Both the position numbers and the translations under genes were made by a program. The notes under the pieces are model-generated. The model worked only from the letters and a program-made list of their open reading frames with translations. It was not told where the DNA came from and did no database searches. DNA of 64,000 nucleotides from Diphasiastrum complanatum (taxonomy: Eukaryota; Streptophyta; Lycopodiopsida; Lycopodiales; Lycopodiaceae), in contig CM055104.1 in the NCBI GenBank assembly GCA_029204225.1, positions 42,985,480 through 43,049,479 on the forward strand, in the 5' to 3' direction. This document shows, one piece after another, positions 49,594 through 60,220 of the stretch. Position 1 is the stretch's first letter, and each line of letters opens with the position of its first letter.

Positions 49594-52061
49594 TTCCCTC
49601 CAAAATTTACAACAATAATAACAAATTTACCAAGTCTAGATCAGTACGACCTCCTTGGTATCATGATGGGTGTCATTCTCATCATCACCTTGTCACACAT
49701 GGACACGCATACACATCCCCCATCTCTTACGCTCCACTCGCCGTCTCTATACTCATTTACTTCGTCGTAACAAGTGAACCTATGATGATTCAGAAGAGAA
49801 ATGACTTATTGGACTTCTCCATAGCTCTTCCATGAGTGATTTTTAACATGAGTTCATTCCTCGTGCTCCACCTCCACTCCTCGATGACTTGGGTATATGG
49901 CCTGATTATGCCTACTCCTTATATACTATTCATACTGACACCTATTTCTATCTCCCCCAGACCTTCTGAGTTTACCTTTTTCACTGCTGATATGGTCCAT
50001 AATGCCATCAAAAAACTGAACACATGTAAAGCAGGTGATATAGATGATCTTGAATCTGATTTATTGATCCGTGCTGCTGATTTGTTATCCCCTATCTTAG
50101 CCACCTTACTCAATCAAGCCGTTGCTACTGGTTTCCCCTCTTCTTGGTGCACTAATATCATTCATCCTATCACAAAAATGGTGACCCCATGAATCCTGGT
50201 AATTATCGGACTCTTATGATTGGGCACGTGAGTGCAAAGCTTTATGGTACTATTCTACAGTCAAACTCTCATAGCCACCATTGAGGAAGCTCGACACAGG
50301 AGAGAGCGAGTTTATTGTTGCTTTGTGGATTCAAGATAGCCTTCGACTTTGTCCCATGCTCTCTACTTATCCAGCGGATATGAGACCTTGGATTTTCTAA
50401 TGACACAGTTCTAGAAATGATGGTTGTTTTCAGAGCGAAAGTGGTATTTCTGAGCAGATCATGAGCACTATTGGGGTGGTGGGTTGAAACAAGGGTGCTC
50501 CCTTTCACCTATGCTTTTCGGACTATATATCGATGAGCTAGAGAGGGTCATTGAACAATGTGGTGGATCTGGTTGCAGACTTTGAGACATTTTGATCACC
50601 ATTCTCCTATATGCATATGATGTGGCTCTAGTTTCACCTACTGAAGAGGGCCTACAGAAGCAGTAGATTCAGTATAGCTGCTACTTAATTGAAATTTCTT
50701 GTGATTGTTCCAAAAAGGACCATCGATATAGGAAGTAATTATCAATGTGTCAGTGTTAAATATGTATTGTTATGTCTGAAATTTTTTTCAGGTTTACATC
50801 CTTTCAAGTTGAATCTTCAAAAAGTTTTTGTTCTCAAGTTGACGAGTATTATGCTAATGAGTTAGACGGAATAGAATCATATTCAGGATCACCTCTTACT
50901 TTCTCAACTGAACGTTCATGGTGCATAAAATTGCAGGTGATGGCTCCGGAGATATACACAGGCAGCTCTCATCTCATCCCAGCACTCACATTAGGCAGCA
51001 GGGCTATCAATTAGCTTGGTTCTAACTTCTCACAAGCCTCTAGTCTCCCTACCACACTTGGTATCTCCACCATCACCCTTCCCTCAAGTACCCACTGATT
51101 ACATTAGACGATATATCTACGGAGCTTATCTTGATTGAGCTTGGCATGGTCAGATGGGGGTTAAACCCAACTTTTATTGGCTTCACTTTCTAGAGACGGA
51201 TTTATCAGGGATCCCACATCTACCACGTTACCTGTGTTCTGGATTATCACATGGTCTTAGATTCATATTGGGACAGTTCTGTGTCTCTTCAAACTAGCTT
51301 GAGATTAAGTTTGTTCGGTTTCAGGGGACCCCACGAGAGGACAAGATCTGTCAGTTATGTTCCCTAGGCGTTGTGGAGACTGAGGAGAACTTTATCTTCA
51401 TGTGCCCAACCTATTATGAGATTCGTGGGAGATACTATTGTTTGTTTAGAGACGCACCAGTCACCTTGCACTCACTTGTTACCTACGAGGATCCACGCTA
51501 TGTCGCACTTATGATACGACAGATGCTTCTATTGCGACGAGATCTTCTGCTTGCATACCGGAGTACTCCAGAGACAGCTTCATATCACCTCCTTTTACTC
51601 CAGACGGCGATCACGACCAGGCTTTGATTCAGAGGATGATGATTCGACTTCCCACAGATCATAGAGACTATGCACCTCCCTGCTCTATCCTGCAATTAGA
51701 CCTCCTCGCCCTATCACGAGGAGGGGTCCCTCTCATATTCGACATCAGCGGCACATCCCAGTTATACTTCCTACTTCGGCTTGCATTACATCCTTCTTCA
51801 GTAGCAGCAGCATCATCATCACCACCACCTCCAGGACATCATCAGAGGCTTCTTTCGTTCATAGCCAGTTCATGATTCATACTTATGTAGTCTCTTTATC
51901 ATTGGTATATGTACCTAAATTTACATTATATGCATTTTCGTTACGTACTCAGAGACGTTTTCATATGCTCCCATTTGTTCTACACACATGATATGTACTT
52001 ATTCGTCTTATATGCCTTTTGGCATAGGAAAAGACATTAATAAAGCTCGCTCTTGCTCTCG

Positions 52062-52155
<94 letters not shown>

Positions 52156-54265
52156 GAACATGCACGGGACAAAAAAACTACGCCTGGTATAGAATAAAAT
52201 TGCAAAAAAACTGCAAATATTTTTAGCACTCTAGACAGCTTTCTGAAACGCAGATGCAGCAGATAATGATCAGCGGCATCTATGCAGCCTACAAAGGGTT
52301 CTTCTTGTTTACATATAGGAATTTTAAGCCTCAAATAATGCTGGAAGCTTGAAACATCACAAGAAAACATGTGGTCTTAAAACTTTTGTTGAAACTGGAT
52401 TCCAACCTCGAAATCTCAAATTCTTCAATTTGACCAAGCATGGCATAGACTCTATGCTGCAATATCCATACTCAAAATGAAAAATCAAGAGTGGGAGCAG
52501 CACATGTGCATTATGACATATTCACATTCACTGCAATTTATATAGCTCCTTGCTAAAGTTCGAGTGATATCATTGTATATTTCCCTACTGTTACTTTGAG
52601 ATGCAGGTTGTGGTTTCAAAATGTTAGTCAAATTTGTCTAGTTACAAGTGAATTCAAATGGACTCAAATCTAATCACTTTTCAAATTGATAGACCAGTTT
52701 CCAATAAAGTAATATGCAGAAACATTACTAGCCTGAGTGGATAGTCTCAGGGCGATACAATATTTCAAAAAGATGACTCAAATCTTCTGGAAATCAGAAG
52801 TACAGTTCTACAGTACAGAGCAACGATTTGTGAAATATTACTATTTATAATGGCCGTATTTTGAGTTGCACTTCAAAAGATTAGAAAATAAACGGAAAAC
52901 AAATTTGCTGTTAGAATCTGAATTCGACTCACAAACCAGTTCAAAGTGATAGAATTGTTATCCTTTGGAAGTTGGAACTATGCAAGTCTCTGACACACAT
53001 GCCCATGGTGGTATGTTCGTACTGTAATTTTTTTTTCGTAGGACATGCCCTTAGAATAGGAAGGATATTAGCTATGATCATCAATGTGGTAGATCTAGTA
53101 AAGGTTACAATGTAGCAGCAAAATTTGGCAGGTCTAATTGGATACTACCCATGGTGCATTGAAGATGCTAAACAATGAAATAGTTTGAAACGCTAACCTG
53201 TGGAACTGTGCAGGTCTGTGACACTTTTTGGGTAAGACATGCCCTTTGAAAGTAGAAGAACATTAGCTACCATCAGTAGCAGCAGAATTCAGCATGTCTA
53301 CTTAGACAGCACCCTTTCGCAAGTGCTAATTAATGATGCTAAACAATGAAGCAAAGTTCCCCACGGCACAGGTGCCATGGGGTCTGAGTGCCGTGGCAAG
53401 TGCCATACCACGGCATATGTGCCGTGGTACGGCACCTATATATTTTTTTTACTTGAAAAGGGGCATTTTATGGTTTTTTTTGATAAATAAAAAAAAAAAG
53501 TTATGTAGGTGCCGTGGGTGCCGTGGCACTGAAAAGGTACGGCGCCTTTGGCACATGTACCGTACCAGGTGCCGTAACAAGGCACCCGGAACTTTGCAAT
53601 GAAGTTTGATCTTATGCCTTTAAAAGGCCCTCATCAGACATACTTTTTCTAGTTTGTGTATTCAAGATGCTGTAGGACATTAACCAAATTAAGAAACAAA
53701 ACCACTCCAGCTTTTGTTCTCTTTGAACCAGTTCTGAAACAATCATAGTGGAAATGTGTCATAAAACATTTCCCAAGAAGCTTGGCTTTGTGAGTTGGAC
53801 CAGGTTCTCGTTAGCTCCATGGGTCCACTTCAACAAGCTCTCGATTTACAAATAATACTTGAATTGATAATGCTCGTCTGGTTTAAAGGATTGATGAACA
53901 CAGCTGTGTGTGGGCACTTCATTATCCCTTGTACAATCTGTAGTGGCACTCACAAGGAGAAAAAAATTTAGTAAATATTTGAAAAGAAGAACCTTGTACG
54001 GAAAGGGGAATATGGGGGCCAATGAATCCGTGGGACCAGTGAAAGCTAGAACTGTCAATGCTTCTCTCTATATCGTCGACCGTAGCATTTAAAACATAAC
54101 AAGCTACAACCATAGCCTAAGTTTCTGCAGATTAAATTTGAAATGAATAGGAGCCTTTATTCATTTTCTTGAAAGTTGAAACACAAAGACGAAAGGGGGC
54201 ACTCTGAAAACGACATCAACCTGGAAAGTATGAGCCGGGAGCTGCCATCCATGGCGTCGCACCAT
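33787..54265 (-). CDS. DHHC protein S-acyltransferase, PAT19-22 type, nine coding exons
   Basis: Palmitoyltransferases of this family are multipass membrane enzymes that attach fatty acyl groups to cysteines of target proteins. Coding exons on the minus strand: 54265-54221, 46798-46685, 46555-46139, 45880-45812, 45599-45528, 42900-42772, 41466-41386, 41107-40910 and 34995-33787. They join into 777 codons plus stop; every intron is GT-AG and phase 0. In order: [15 protein letters not shown], two membrane segments ([29 protein letters not shown] then DPSDPG), the Cys-rich domain [19 protein letters not shown] with FDHHCRWLNNCVG, two more membrane segments ([30 protein letters not shown]), the TTxE motif TTYEY, and a C-terminal tail of about 460 residues ([30 protein letters not shown], Ser-rich). 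This layout is that of Arabidopsis PAT19-22. All key residues are present. Confidence 0.92.
36680..36756. repeat. small inverted repeat in intron 8
   Basis: TAATAAAGAGAAGTG on the left and CACTTCTTTATTA on the right are near-perfect complements around a loop of about 45 bp. The left arm resembles the ATTAATAAAG end of the LINE tails in intron 1. Confidence 0.45.
37990..38395. repeat. GC-richer insertion-like stretch in intron 8
   Basis: Markedly more GC-rich than the rest of the intron (GGGGTTTCACCCACT, GGTAGTCCCCCC, TCTCCCCAAGTTGCCCCGG, CAGCGGCTCTAGGTACC). GGGTTTCACCCAC faintly recalls a polymerase III B box. No ends found; probably an unrecognised repeat. Confidence 0.3.
43771..44160 (-). 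mobile_element. copia LTR end with primer site
   Basis: On the minus strand TTTTTTACA is followed directly by TGGTATTAGAGC (43782-43771), a one-base variant of the copia initiator-tRNA primer site. The LTR would therefore end at 43783 and extend to higher coordinates; its far end is not visible. No copia coding follows downstream. Confidence 0.5.
45185..45265. repeat. AACCGT/ACGGTT palindrome cluster
   Basis: Within 80 bp there are overlapping inverted motifs (GAACTGTACGGTTC, GGTTCTCAGAACC, GTGAACCGTCCACGGTTC). This could be one end of a MITE; no target duplication found. Confidence 0.45.
45528..46798 (-). CDS. S-acyltransferase exons 2-5 (catalytic block)
   Basis: Four exons with short introns (129, 258 and 212 bp) carry the first two membrane segments and the DHHC Cys-rich domain. 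The catalytic DHHC cysteine is the penultimate codon of exon 4 (DHHCR, ending at 45812), and exon 5 starts [14 protein letters not shown]. Splicing at GAG/GTT and CGT/TGG rebuilds the motif exactly. Confidence 0.92.
47479..47592 (+). mobile_element. LINE 3' end A with CT tail
   Basis: GTCTTATATGCCATTAGGCATG, split here as the hairpin ATGCC-ATTA-GGCAT, is followed by AAAAGACGTTAATGAAG and a (CT)n tract (47518-47592). It matches the tails of LINE copies B and C but has no recognisable LINE body upstream, so it is a very short 5'-truncated copy. Confidence 0.55.
47518..47592 (+). repeat. (CT)n microsatellite of LINE tail A
   Basis: A 75-bp CT run with one CCC interruption. It joins directly to LINE copy B. 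Confidence 0.9.
47593..48459 (+). mobile_element. LINE copy B, 5'-truncated
   Basis: The body starts directly at the end of tail A's CT tract, at a point homologous to about 51208 in copy C. A 196-codon frame (47658-48248) contains [19 protein letters not shown], the CCHC zinc-binding end of plant LINE RT proteins, then [17 protein letters not shown] and a His/Arg-rich tail. It ends TATGACTTTTGGCATGG, AAAAGACATTAATAAAGC and a TTTC repeat (48439-48459). Confidence 0.75.
49205..49480. repeat. three-copy tandem repeat with GCTGGCCGCCCTTCCAT core
   Basis: The core GTAG(C/T)TGGCCGCCC(T/C)TCCAT starts at 49249, 49330 and 49422, so units are about 81 and 92 bp. Each unit also has a CATAAACA/CATTAACA-type segment. 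No coding sense. Confidence 0.75.
49531..49590 (+). repeat. (CT)n microsatellite upstream of LINE C
   Basis: About 60 bp of pure CT immediately precedes the LINE C sequence. The hairpin-AATAAAG motif is absent before it, so it is not clearly a LINE tail. Confidence 0.85.
50791..50937 (+). other. exon-like insert inside LINE C
   Basis: A segment bounded by TTTTTTTCAG on the left and CAG/GTGATG on the right is open in one frame: [20 protein letters not shown], then [18 protein letters not shown] and [10 protein letters not shown]. It has perfect splice-site-like edges and does not resemble LINE protein. Unknown family; transduced host exon is one possibility. Confidence 0.3.
52005..52154 (+). 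repeat. LINE 3' tail C with (TC)n(AC)n microsatellite
   Basis: ATGCC-TTTT-GGCAT hairpin, then AGGAAAAGACATTAATAAAGC, then a tract that changes from GCTCTT/GCTCTC to pure TC and finally AC (52049-52154). Confidence 0.75.
53352..53596. mobile_element. hAT-type MITE
   Basis: A 245-bp element with perfect 9-bp terminal inverted repeats (CAAAGTTCC/GGAACTTTG) lies between perfect 8-bp target duplications CAATGAAG (53344-53351 and 53597-53604). An 8-bp duplication with CA-starting ends is diagnostic of the hAT superfamily. Subterminal GTGCCGTGG and CCACGGCAC motifs occur in both orientations around an A/T-rich centre. No transposase. Confidence 0.9.
54221..54265 (-). CDS. S-acyltransferase exon 1
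   Basis: It encodes [15 protein letters not shown], the highly conserved start of this plant PAT subgroup. The ATG context is GCAATGG (G at -3 and +4). It ends CAG before donor GTTGAT. It is 7.4 kb from exon 2 and so short that gene finders may miss it. A 5' UTR intron upstream is possible (acceptor-like CTTTAAG near 54320). Confidence 0.88.
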
Positions 54266-55378
54266 TGCGACAGAGAGACCTAGCTGATCAGGTGCAGCCG
54301 CATTCAAGAGTTTCCTGGTACCTTAAAGAACAATGCAGGTGTGTATAGTTGTCAACTGAAAGCTCAAGGTCGATTCTGAATGGTTGCAAGAAAGCACTCC
54401 TCTGCTTTTGCTCGAATGGTAAACTGGTTGTCCCCTCATCAGATAAGGACCGTGAGGACTCCATGAAACAAATGTAAATGTTTGCTAAGCTTCAAACTGA
54501 AAGAGCCGAATTCGGCCATCATCCCTTGTAGCTATTATACATTTCCAAGATCTAAAAGCATTTCATCTTGTTCAAAACACTTGCCATGTCGCCACACGTC
54601 CAACTGTAAGCGTTTTCAGAACATCGAACCTTCGCAAAACACATAACTACACGTTCGCTGATCTCCTCGCCTTTTTCCTCAAAATATGGCAAGATCTATT
54701 GGATTTTTTCAGAACACCAAAGTGTCTGAAGAGTGCTAAAATAGATGCACTAGGGCAAAATAATCCTATTGGCACTTTAAATCCTGTGTAACTTTCTTCC
54801 ATGCTGTTTCCATTGGTGTCCATAGCACTGGTTGGCGTTAATAGCATTTCCTGAAGGTTCAACTGCCAGTCACATATTGGACCAAGGCATGTCACTGACC
54901 CGTTTCTTTTCCTTCTTTTACACTATGGATTTTCCCTCACCGAGCATGGCCATTGTGTGTTTCAGCTAGCCTAGATTGTCATCTTCCCAACCTCAAGACA
55001 GAAGCTCGTATTTCACAAACTGCTGCTGAAGTACAGATTTCTTGCTCAAAATGTAGGGGAAACACAAACTTCCTGACACATTGCAACAAAATAATTTCGT
55101 CAGGAGTATGACAGGAAAACCAGAAGCCTGCTCGGAAACATTACTCACAATGCTCACGGAGCAACAACAACCAAAGGATGGAATCATCAGCTCCAAGCTG
55201 AGGGCAGGTAATATTTTGGCATCGAATCAGCATTCAGCAACAGCAGCAATGATCGTTGCATCATGAAAACAGAACGATTCAGACAAACACTCAAACCCTA
55301 GCAAGAAACCGATCGAAAGAACAAATGCTGGAAGAAAAATAGCAGAGAAAACAATGCCAGCGACAAGAAAAAAAAAAC

Positions 55379-55379
<1 letters not shown>
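54266..55379 (-). promoter_or_regulatory. presumed 5' UTR and promoter region of the S-acyltransferase gene
   Basis: This lies upstream of the ATG on the minus strand. I see no clear TATA box; the short open frames are motif-free. CT-rich sequence on the minus strand (the AG tracts at 55388-55475) lies about 1.1-1.2 kb upstream of the start codon and could belong to the promoter or leader. Confidence 0.35.
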
Positions 55380-55387
<8 letters not shown>

Positions 55388-55427
<40 letters not shown>

Positions 55428-55436
55428 AATAGACAG

Positions 55437-55475
<39 letters not shown>
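55388..55475 (+). repeat. two (AG)n tracts
   Basis: Two AG dinucleotide runs are separated by GATAATAGACAGAAAA. Open frames over them are repeat artefacts. A TA/GTAT microsatellite follows at 55540-55572. Confidence 0.9.
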
Positions 55476-55478
<3 letters not shown>

Positions 55479-56039
55479 GCGGGAGGATGGTACGGCAGCG
55501 ACGACCTACGTGGACCGTAAATATTTTCGGGTTTTTGGCCTATATATCATATATATATATGTATGTATGTATTATGGTCCTTTCATGATTGTCGAAAGTG
55601 ATCATTTATTATAATGAATCAATGTCGATGTCGACGTCGCTTCTTCGTTATTTATTTTTCAATACACGTTGAGAGTTACCTTATATCTTATCAATTCCTG
55701 CACCGCAATCTACATTTCATTTAATGCATTTTTCTTTTGTGATGATGGCCATGCTGCCTCAAAAGTACATTCATGATTCTATGATTTTAGTGAGTATGAC
55801 AAATGTACCATTAATCACCATATTTATTTCTGATACTTTACATTTATGTAACATGATTGTTTATGTTTTTTTAAGTTCTAGTACACCAATCAAGTCCAAA
55901 AGTTCAAAACTCTCTCATAATTAAAACATAAGTCAATGACATTGGGAGGACTCAGGAGTGGGAACTTGGGTCATGACTCATACCTGGATTTTTGCCCATT
56001 GCAATATGCTCTAACTTTGAGTCTTTGCCCCTTGGTGCA
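55476..56039. other. no gene seen
   Basis: Only short frames without motifs; AT-rich with a TATATA/GTATGTAT tract at 55540-55572. Confidence 0.45.
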
Positions 56040-56420
56040 CTCACAAGTCACATTGTCACCTGCACAGTCCTCCTCCTTTGACGAGGATAGTTTCAACTTT
56101 CTTGCTCGCACAAGGCTCAAGTGAGCCCTCTCTCTCTCTTCTCTTGCTTTGACAAGGGCATTGTCTTACTAGCATGGGGGAGTGATCCTCCTCCTTTAAC
56201 AAGAGTAGTTTTTTACTGGCAAAAGGGGAGCCTTCTCTCTCCTCTCATGCTTTGACAAGGGTAGTCTCTTACTAGCATGGGGGAGCCAGGTCTCTTACTA
56301 TTACAGTGTGGTTTTGATTCCTATGACCATGGCCACTCACCATGGGCATAAATTGGTCATGGGGGAGTCAGTTCTCTTACTATCACAATGTGGTTTTATG
56401 CCCATGGCCACTCGCTCAAA
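56040..56420. repeat. degenerate tandem repeats
   Basis: Units share TTTGACAAGGG, TCTTACTAGCATGGGGGAG and TCTTACTATTACAGTGTGGTTT-like text (here in pieces) three to four times, and CCATGGCCACTC twice. No protein is implied. Confidence 0.7.
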
Positions 56421-58369
56421 ATAAGACATTCAAGATTCTCCCTCTTCCATTTAGTTTTTAAGAACTTTAGTTCACCCGATTAACCTCATTATGTGGTTGA
56501 GGTAGCACACCTATCATGTCTTTGAGCTCAAACCACAAGGAAATTTGGCACCTAATGATGTTCTCATTGACGAATTCAAAACTTTTCCCTCCCCCGGGTT
56601 TCAAGTCCCCTTGTTACCCTCGTTAAACTCATTGAGTGGTTGACGGAGCGTGGGGGTAAAAGACAATCATGTCTTTAAGCCCCAAGGGTTTTGACATGTT
56701 TGGAGCCTTCTCCTCTGCTATGTTCCTCCTCCTATCATTGTATGCTAGCATTCATTAATGCTGACATATTTGGAGCCTTATACTTCTTGATTAGGGGTTA
56801 ACATTATCCATGGCTCGCTCTCTCTCGCTTAATGCTCTTTCTAAACAATTTCCAATATTGGGCTGAAGGCCCTTTAATTCAGTTGAGGCCTAGTACATTC
56901 TCACTATGCATACAAAGATTCGAACTTGGGTGGGCAAGTGCACACCAAGGGAGCAAGGAGCAAGTGCACACCAAGGAAGCAAGGAGCTTAGCAATCATGA
57001 TCACACTCCAAGTGCACACCCAGAGAGCAAGGAGCTTAGCAATCATGATCATATTCCTTAGACTTAAAACTAAACCATTAAGTGGTTATGATCTTGATCA
57101 TTCAAAAAAATTCATTGCATTATTATAATTTCAAGAAATGTTGGCCTTCTTGGGCACCAATGATCATTTCAGACATAGAGTCTCTCCTATATGGCACACT
57201 TTCATTGGTCCATGTTTCAAAACTAGCTTCCCCCCCTTTCATAATATTTTTAAAGTTCCCACCTTGTGGTACCCGAGGCAACACTCCTCTATCCATGTAC
57301 GGCAAACTTTAAAGTGCATTGTTTGGGCACATCTTAAGATCAATGTCAACCTAAAGCATAATGCTTTTGATTGCAAGGGCCCTCAGATAGGAGATAGGAC
57401 AAAAAGCCACAACAAATTGGTGTACTTATAGTTTGAACCCACCCCGATTCAAATCAACGAAAGAATATGCTTGTTCTTTAAGCTTGTAGTTTTGCATAGG
57501 TTTAAACTGTACAAATAAACTTGATCCTCAAAATTAGGAGTAAGAAAAGTAACGAAGTTGTCATGGACATTTGTGCAACGTTAGTACACATATATTTCAC
57601 CTAACTCTAAGTACATTGTTTTTCCATACCTTTTAAATAGCATGTAGAAACATTTGAGGACATATTATAGTTTATGAAATTGATGTGCTTTATTTTACGA
57701 ACATGTTATGAATCTTGAAGTTCATGAAAAAGAAGTTAGCAAGTGATGCCATGGTATACAAAATAGAAAATTATAGCCAATAGAAAATTTGAGTCACAAA
57801 AGAGCAATATCCTTCTACTATGTTCAATTGTCGTTCATTTATGGCTCAATCAAACATACTTGCCATAAATTTACAGTCACTTTACTTCATGGAATGGCCA
57901 TTGAAAATCCATATACTACATTGAATGATCAACTTCCTCAAAGTTTGGGAGCGACAATGAGAATCCATTCCTTGGTGAAAGCTCATGTCCAAAACATAAA
58001 TGTCTCATGTAGAATGCAAGGAACATAATCACATATTTTACATGTCTTTTCTAGCCCATAGGTTTTTTTGTTACTAGTAAAAAATGTCCCAACTCAAAAG
58101 AAATTTATCATATTATAAAATGCCACATGAAAGCTATTGCATCAAATTCGACTACCTTTGAGTATGAGTAAGTAGCATCTTAGTCAACTCTTATGTAAGA
58201 GACTGAACTTTTGTATTAAGGATTGTGTGAAAAAACGCCATCTCTTTCACATTGAAGATTTGGCCATCTTCAATAACTTCAACAAATCAGTCTTTTCTAT
58301 CTGTCTGCAGAAATACACTGTCTTCGCAACAGTCTGCATAAATGAACTAATTGTCACGCAGTTCGCATT
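56421..58369. other. no gene seen; short tandem repeat near 56935-57055
   Basis: AAGTGCACACC(A/C)A with GAGCAAGGAGC recurs three times at 56935-57055, the longer unit ending TTAGCAATCATGATCA. Overlapping frames at 57082-57431 have no recognisable motif. Confidence 0.45.
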
Positions 58370-58819
58370 TTATCCAACTCCTAAAAAAGTCTCTCTATGC
58401 TTCAAACCATATCCACTTGCATTACAAACACCCTCATCACAATATACATATTGGTCTTGAGAAATGTTACCTTCATGTGAAGAAATACTCCCTTTCTCCA
58501 TGATCCTTAATTTTTTATTGTTGACCCTTGATCCATGAAGTCTTTGGAGAAGCTCCCATGCATTCTTTGCTGATGTAGCACACCTTACTTCATATATGAG
58601 GTTATTTGAGACATTCACTCTTATGTATGCTAGAGCTTTTCTAGCTCTATTCTCGTAGTTTGCCAAGTCTTGCACTTGATGAGGTTTTGCCTCAATCCCA
58701 AGCACAATTTATATCATATTATGTTCAAGAAGAAGTGACTTCGTATTCTCCCTCCAAATGAAATAATTAAAAAATGTAAGCCTATCACAACTTCTAAACA
58801 TAAAACTAGAATGAGACAT
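58370..58819 (-). pseudogene. Ty1/copia gag fragment (relic D)
   Basis: From ATG 58819 the minus strand reads DRLTFFNYFIWRENTKSLLL, a stop, then VLGIEAKPHQVQDLANYENR, ARKALAYIRVNVSNNLIYEV and TSAKNAWELLQRLHGSR. FIWRE-x-x-K-x-LL plus the ARKAL-A-I and AWE-L-L motifs are typical of the copia UBN2 gag domain. Confidence 0.8.
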
Positions 58820-60208
58820 CTTGAATGAACTTGAGTAGATTGGAAAGAACTTGATCACAACTTGACCAAAAATCAAATAGAATGGTTTGCAAACTCTTTT
58901 TCCCTTCTAAATAGACCATAAGAGTGTTCAACGAAAGAATCTTGGACTCAAATCAAAGAACGATAGGATTTAGAAAAAGATGTATGCATAACCCTACTCA
59001 CTTTTCAAGATCATTATGCAAAGCTTTGAATGAATCCATGACAAACTTGATCAACCTTGATCAACCTCAAATAGAATTTGATACAGCCTATTCTAGTGCC
59101 AACTTGCACTCTTTTTGTGTCTATTAGACTCTCTAAAATCACAAAAAATAGATCACACAAGATCTAGAAGATTGAAATCAAATTATGTGCTAGAATTTTT
59201 ATTAAGAAATGACCAAACTTTCAAAGATTGATATTCCCTCAAATCAAATGTTACAAACACATTTCATCAGTGTTATAAAAAGATTCTAACACCTAAGAAT
59301 AATTCAAATATAATTCTCAGTTACTGACAAACAATCTAACTTTCAATTTCAATGAAACTAGCAATCAAAGGCAAGTGAGAAATCCTAACACTACCCATTT
59401 CTAAAAAGAATAAACCTGAATGTTTAGACCTCTATGTGGAGTGCAAAACACACCAAATACAGCAAGTTTTGGTATGAAGTGAAACTTCGAGTAATGTCTT
59501 TTCATTTATGTATGAAATTATATAAAACATTGTGCCCAAAATTCTAACACATAAGAACTAGCTAGTCATGGAGAAGTGGATATCAAGCACATAACATGAC
59601 TTGATCTAAGACTTGAGCTCTGAAAACTTTCTTAATAAAGGTTATAGGAAGGTGTTGAACTTGATGAATAGCCTCCAATAGATCTCTTGATGCAAAACAA
59701 TGTCCTTGTCTTTCAAGCTCATATTTCGACATATGGCTTCTTGATTCTTCAAGATGCATCGAATATTCATAACATCAACCACTACCTTTGTCACTTCAAA
59801 TGGCCTACAAAATAACAAAGAGAAAAAATATATTGGCTAAAAAACTGATGGTCCTCACCACCAAGCCTCAAACACCAAAAACAATACTTGTTTTGGCAAT
59901 GTTATGTGACTAGCTTAATGCTCCACTTGTTGTTTTCCTTGTAGCTCTTTACAACTTTGAGAACATCTTATAATGAGTTGCACAATCCTATAAATGCTTT
60001 TAGATTTACCTTGGCCTCCTACCAAAGTATCTTCATCTTCAGGCACACCAAATGCAAAATCTTGCACTTCTACTGTTGATAATCCTCAATCTTGCACTTC
60101 TAGTGTTGATAATCCTCAAGCTTGTGGATTCCGGTCTGACTTCTCTTTGAAACAAATGAAAAATGCTTTAAAATGACCTATATGAAAGTTTAATGAAGCC
60201 TTAAGAAA
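58820..60208 (-). other. leader of copia relic D, no gene seen
   Basis: This 1.4-kb stretch lies between the primer site at 60209 and gag. It contains a repeated block at 60060-60120 (CTTGCACTTCTA(C/G)TGTTGATAATCC twice, given here in two parts of one unit). The length is unusual for a copia leader, so some of it may be inserted. Confidence 0.4.
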
Positions 60209-60220
60209 GATCTAATACCA
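60209..60220 (-). other. copia relic D primer-binding site
   Basis: On the minus strand TGGTATTAGATC follows immediately after TTTTAACA. It differs at two positions from the standard copia primer site TGGTATCAGAGC. Confidence 0.55.

Larger units (their letters stand above)
49518..52048 (+). mobile_element. LINE copy C, decayed RT-bearing element
   Basis: After a CT tract (49531-49590) the plus strand shows RT pieces: [20 protein letters not shown] and [20 protein letters not shown] (49990-50170), [28 protein letters not shown]-like text, [19 protein letters not shown] (about 50488-50545) and [18 protein letters not shown]. The catalytic YADD is YAYD (50610-50621), so one aspartate is lost. 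The C-terminal zinc motif [19 protein letters not shown] (from about 51350) has His changed to Asn. The 3' end is the hairpin tail (52005-52048). Confidence 0.78.
46799..54220 (-). other. S-acyltransferase intron 1 (7.4 kb, transposon-filled)
   Basis: Donor GTTGAT at 54220, acceptor TTGTAG at 46799. It contains three LINE 3' ends, one long decayed LINE, a triplicated repeat (49205-49480) and a hAT-type MITE (53352-53596). The LINEs lie on the strand opposite to the gene. Confidence 0.85.

Noticed and set aside
57082-57431. Overlapping plus-strand frames of 76 and 97 codons
   Set aside because: Three frames are open at once in low-information sequence and none has a recognisable motif.
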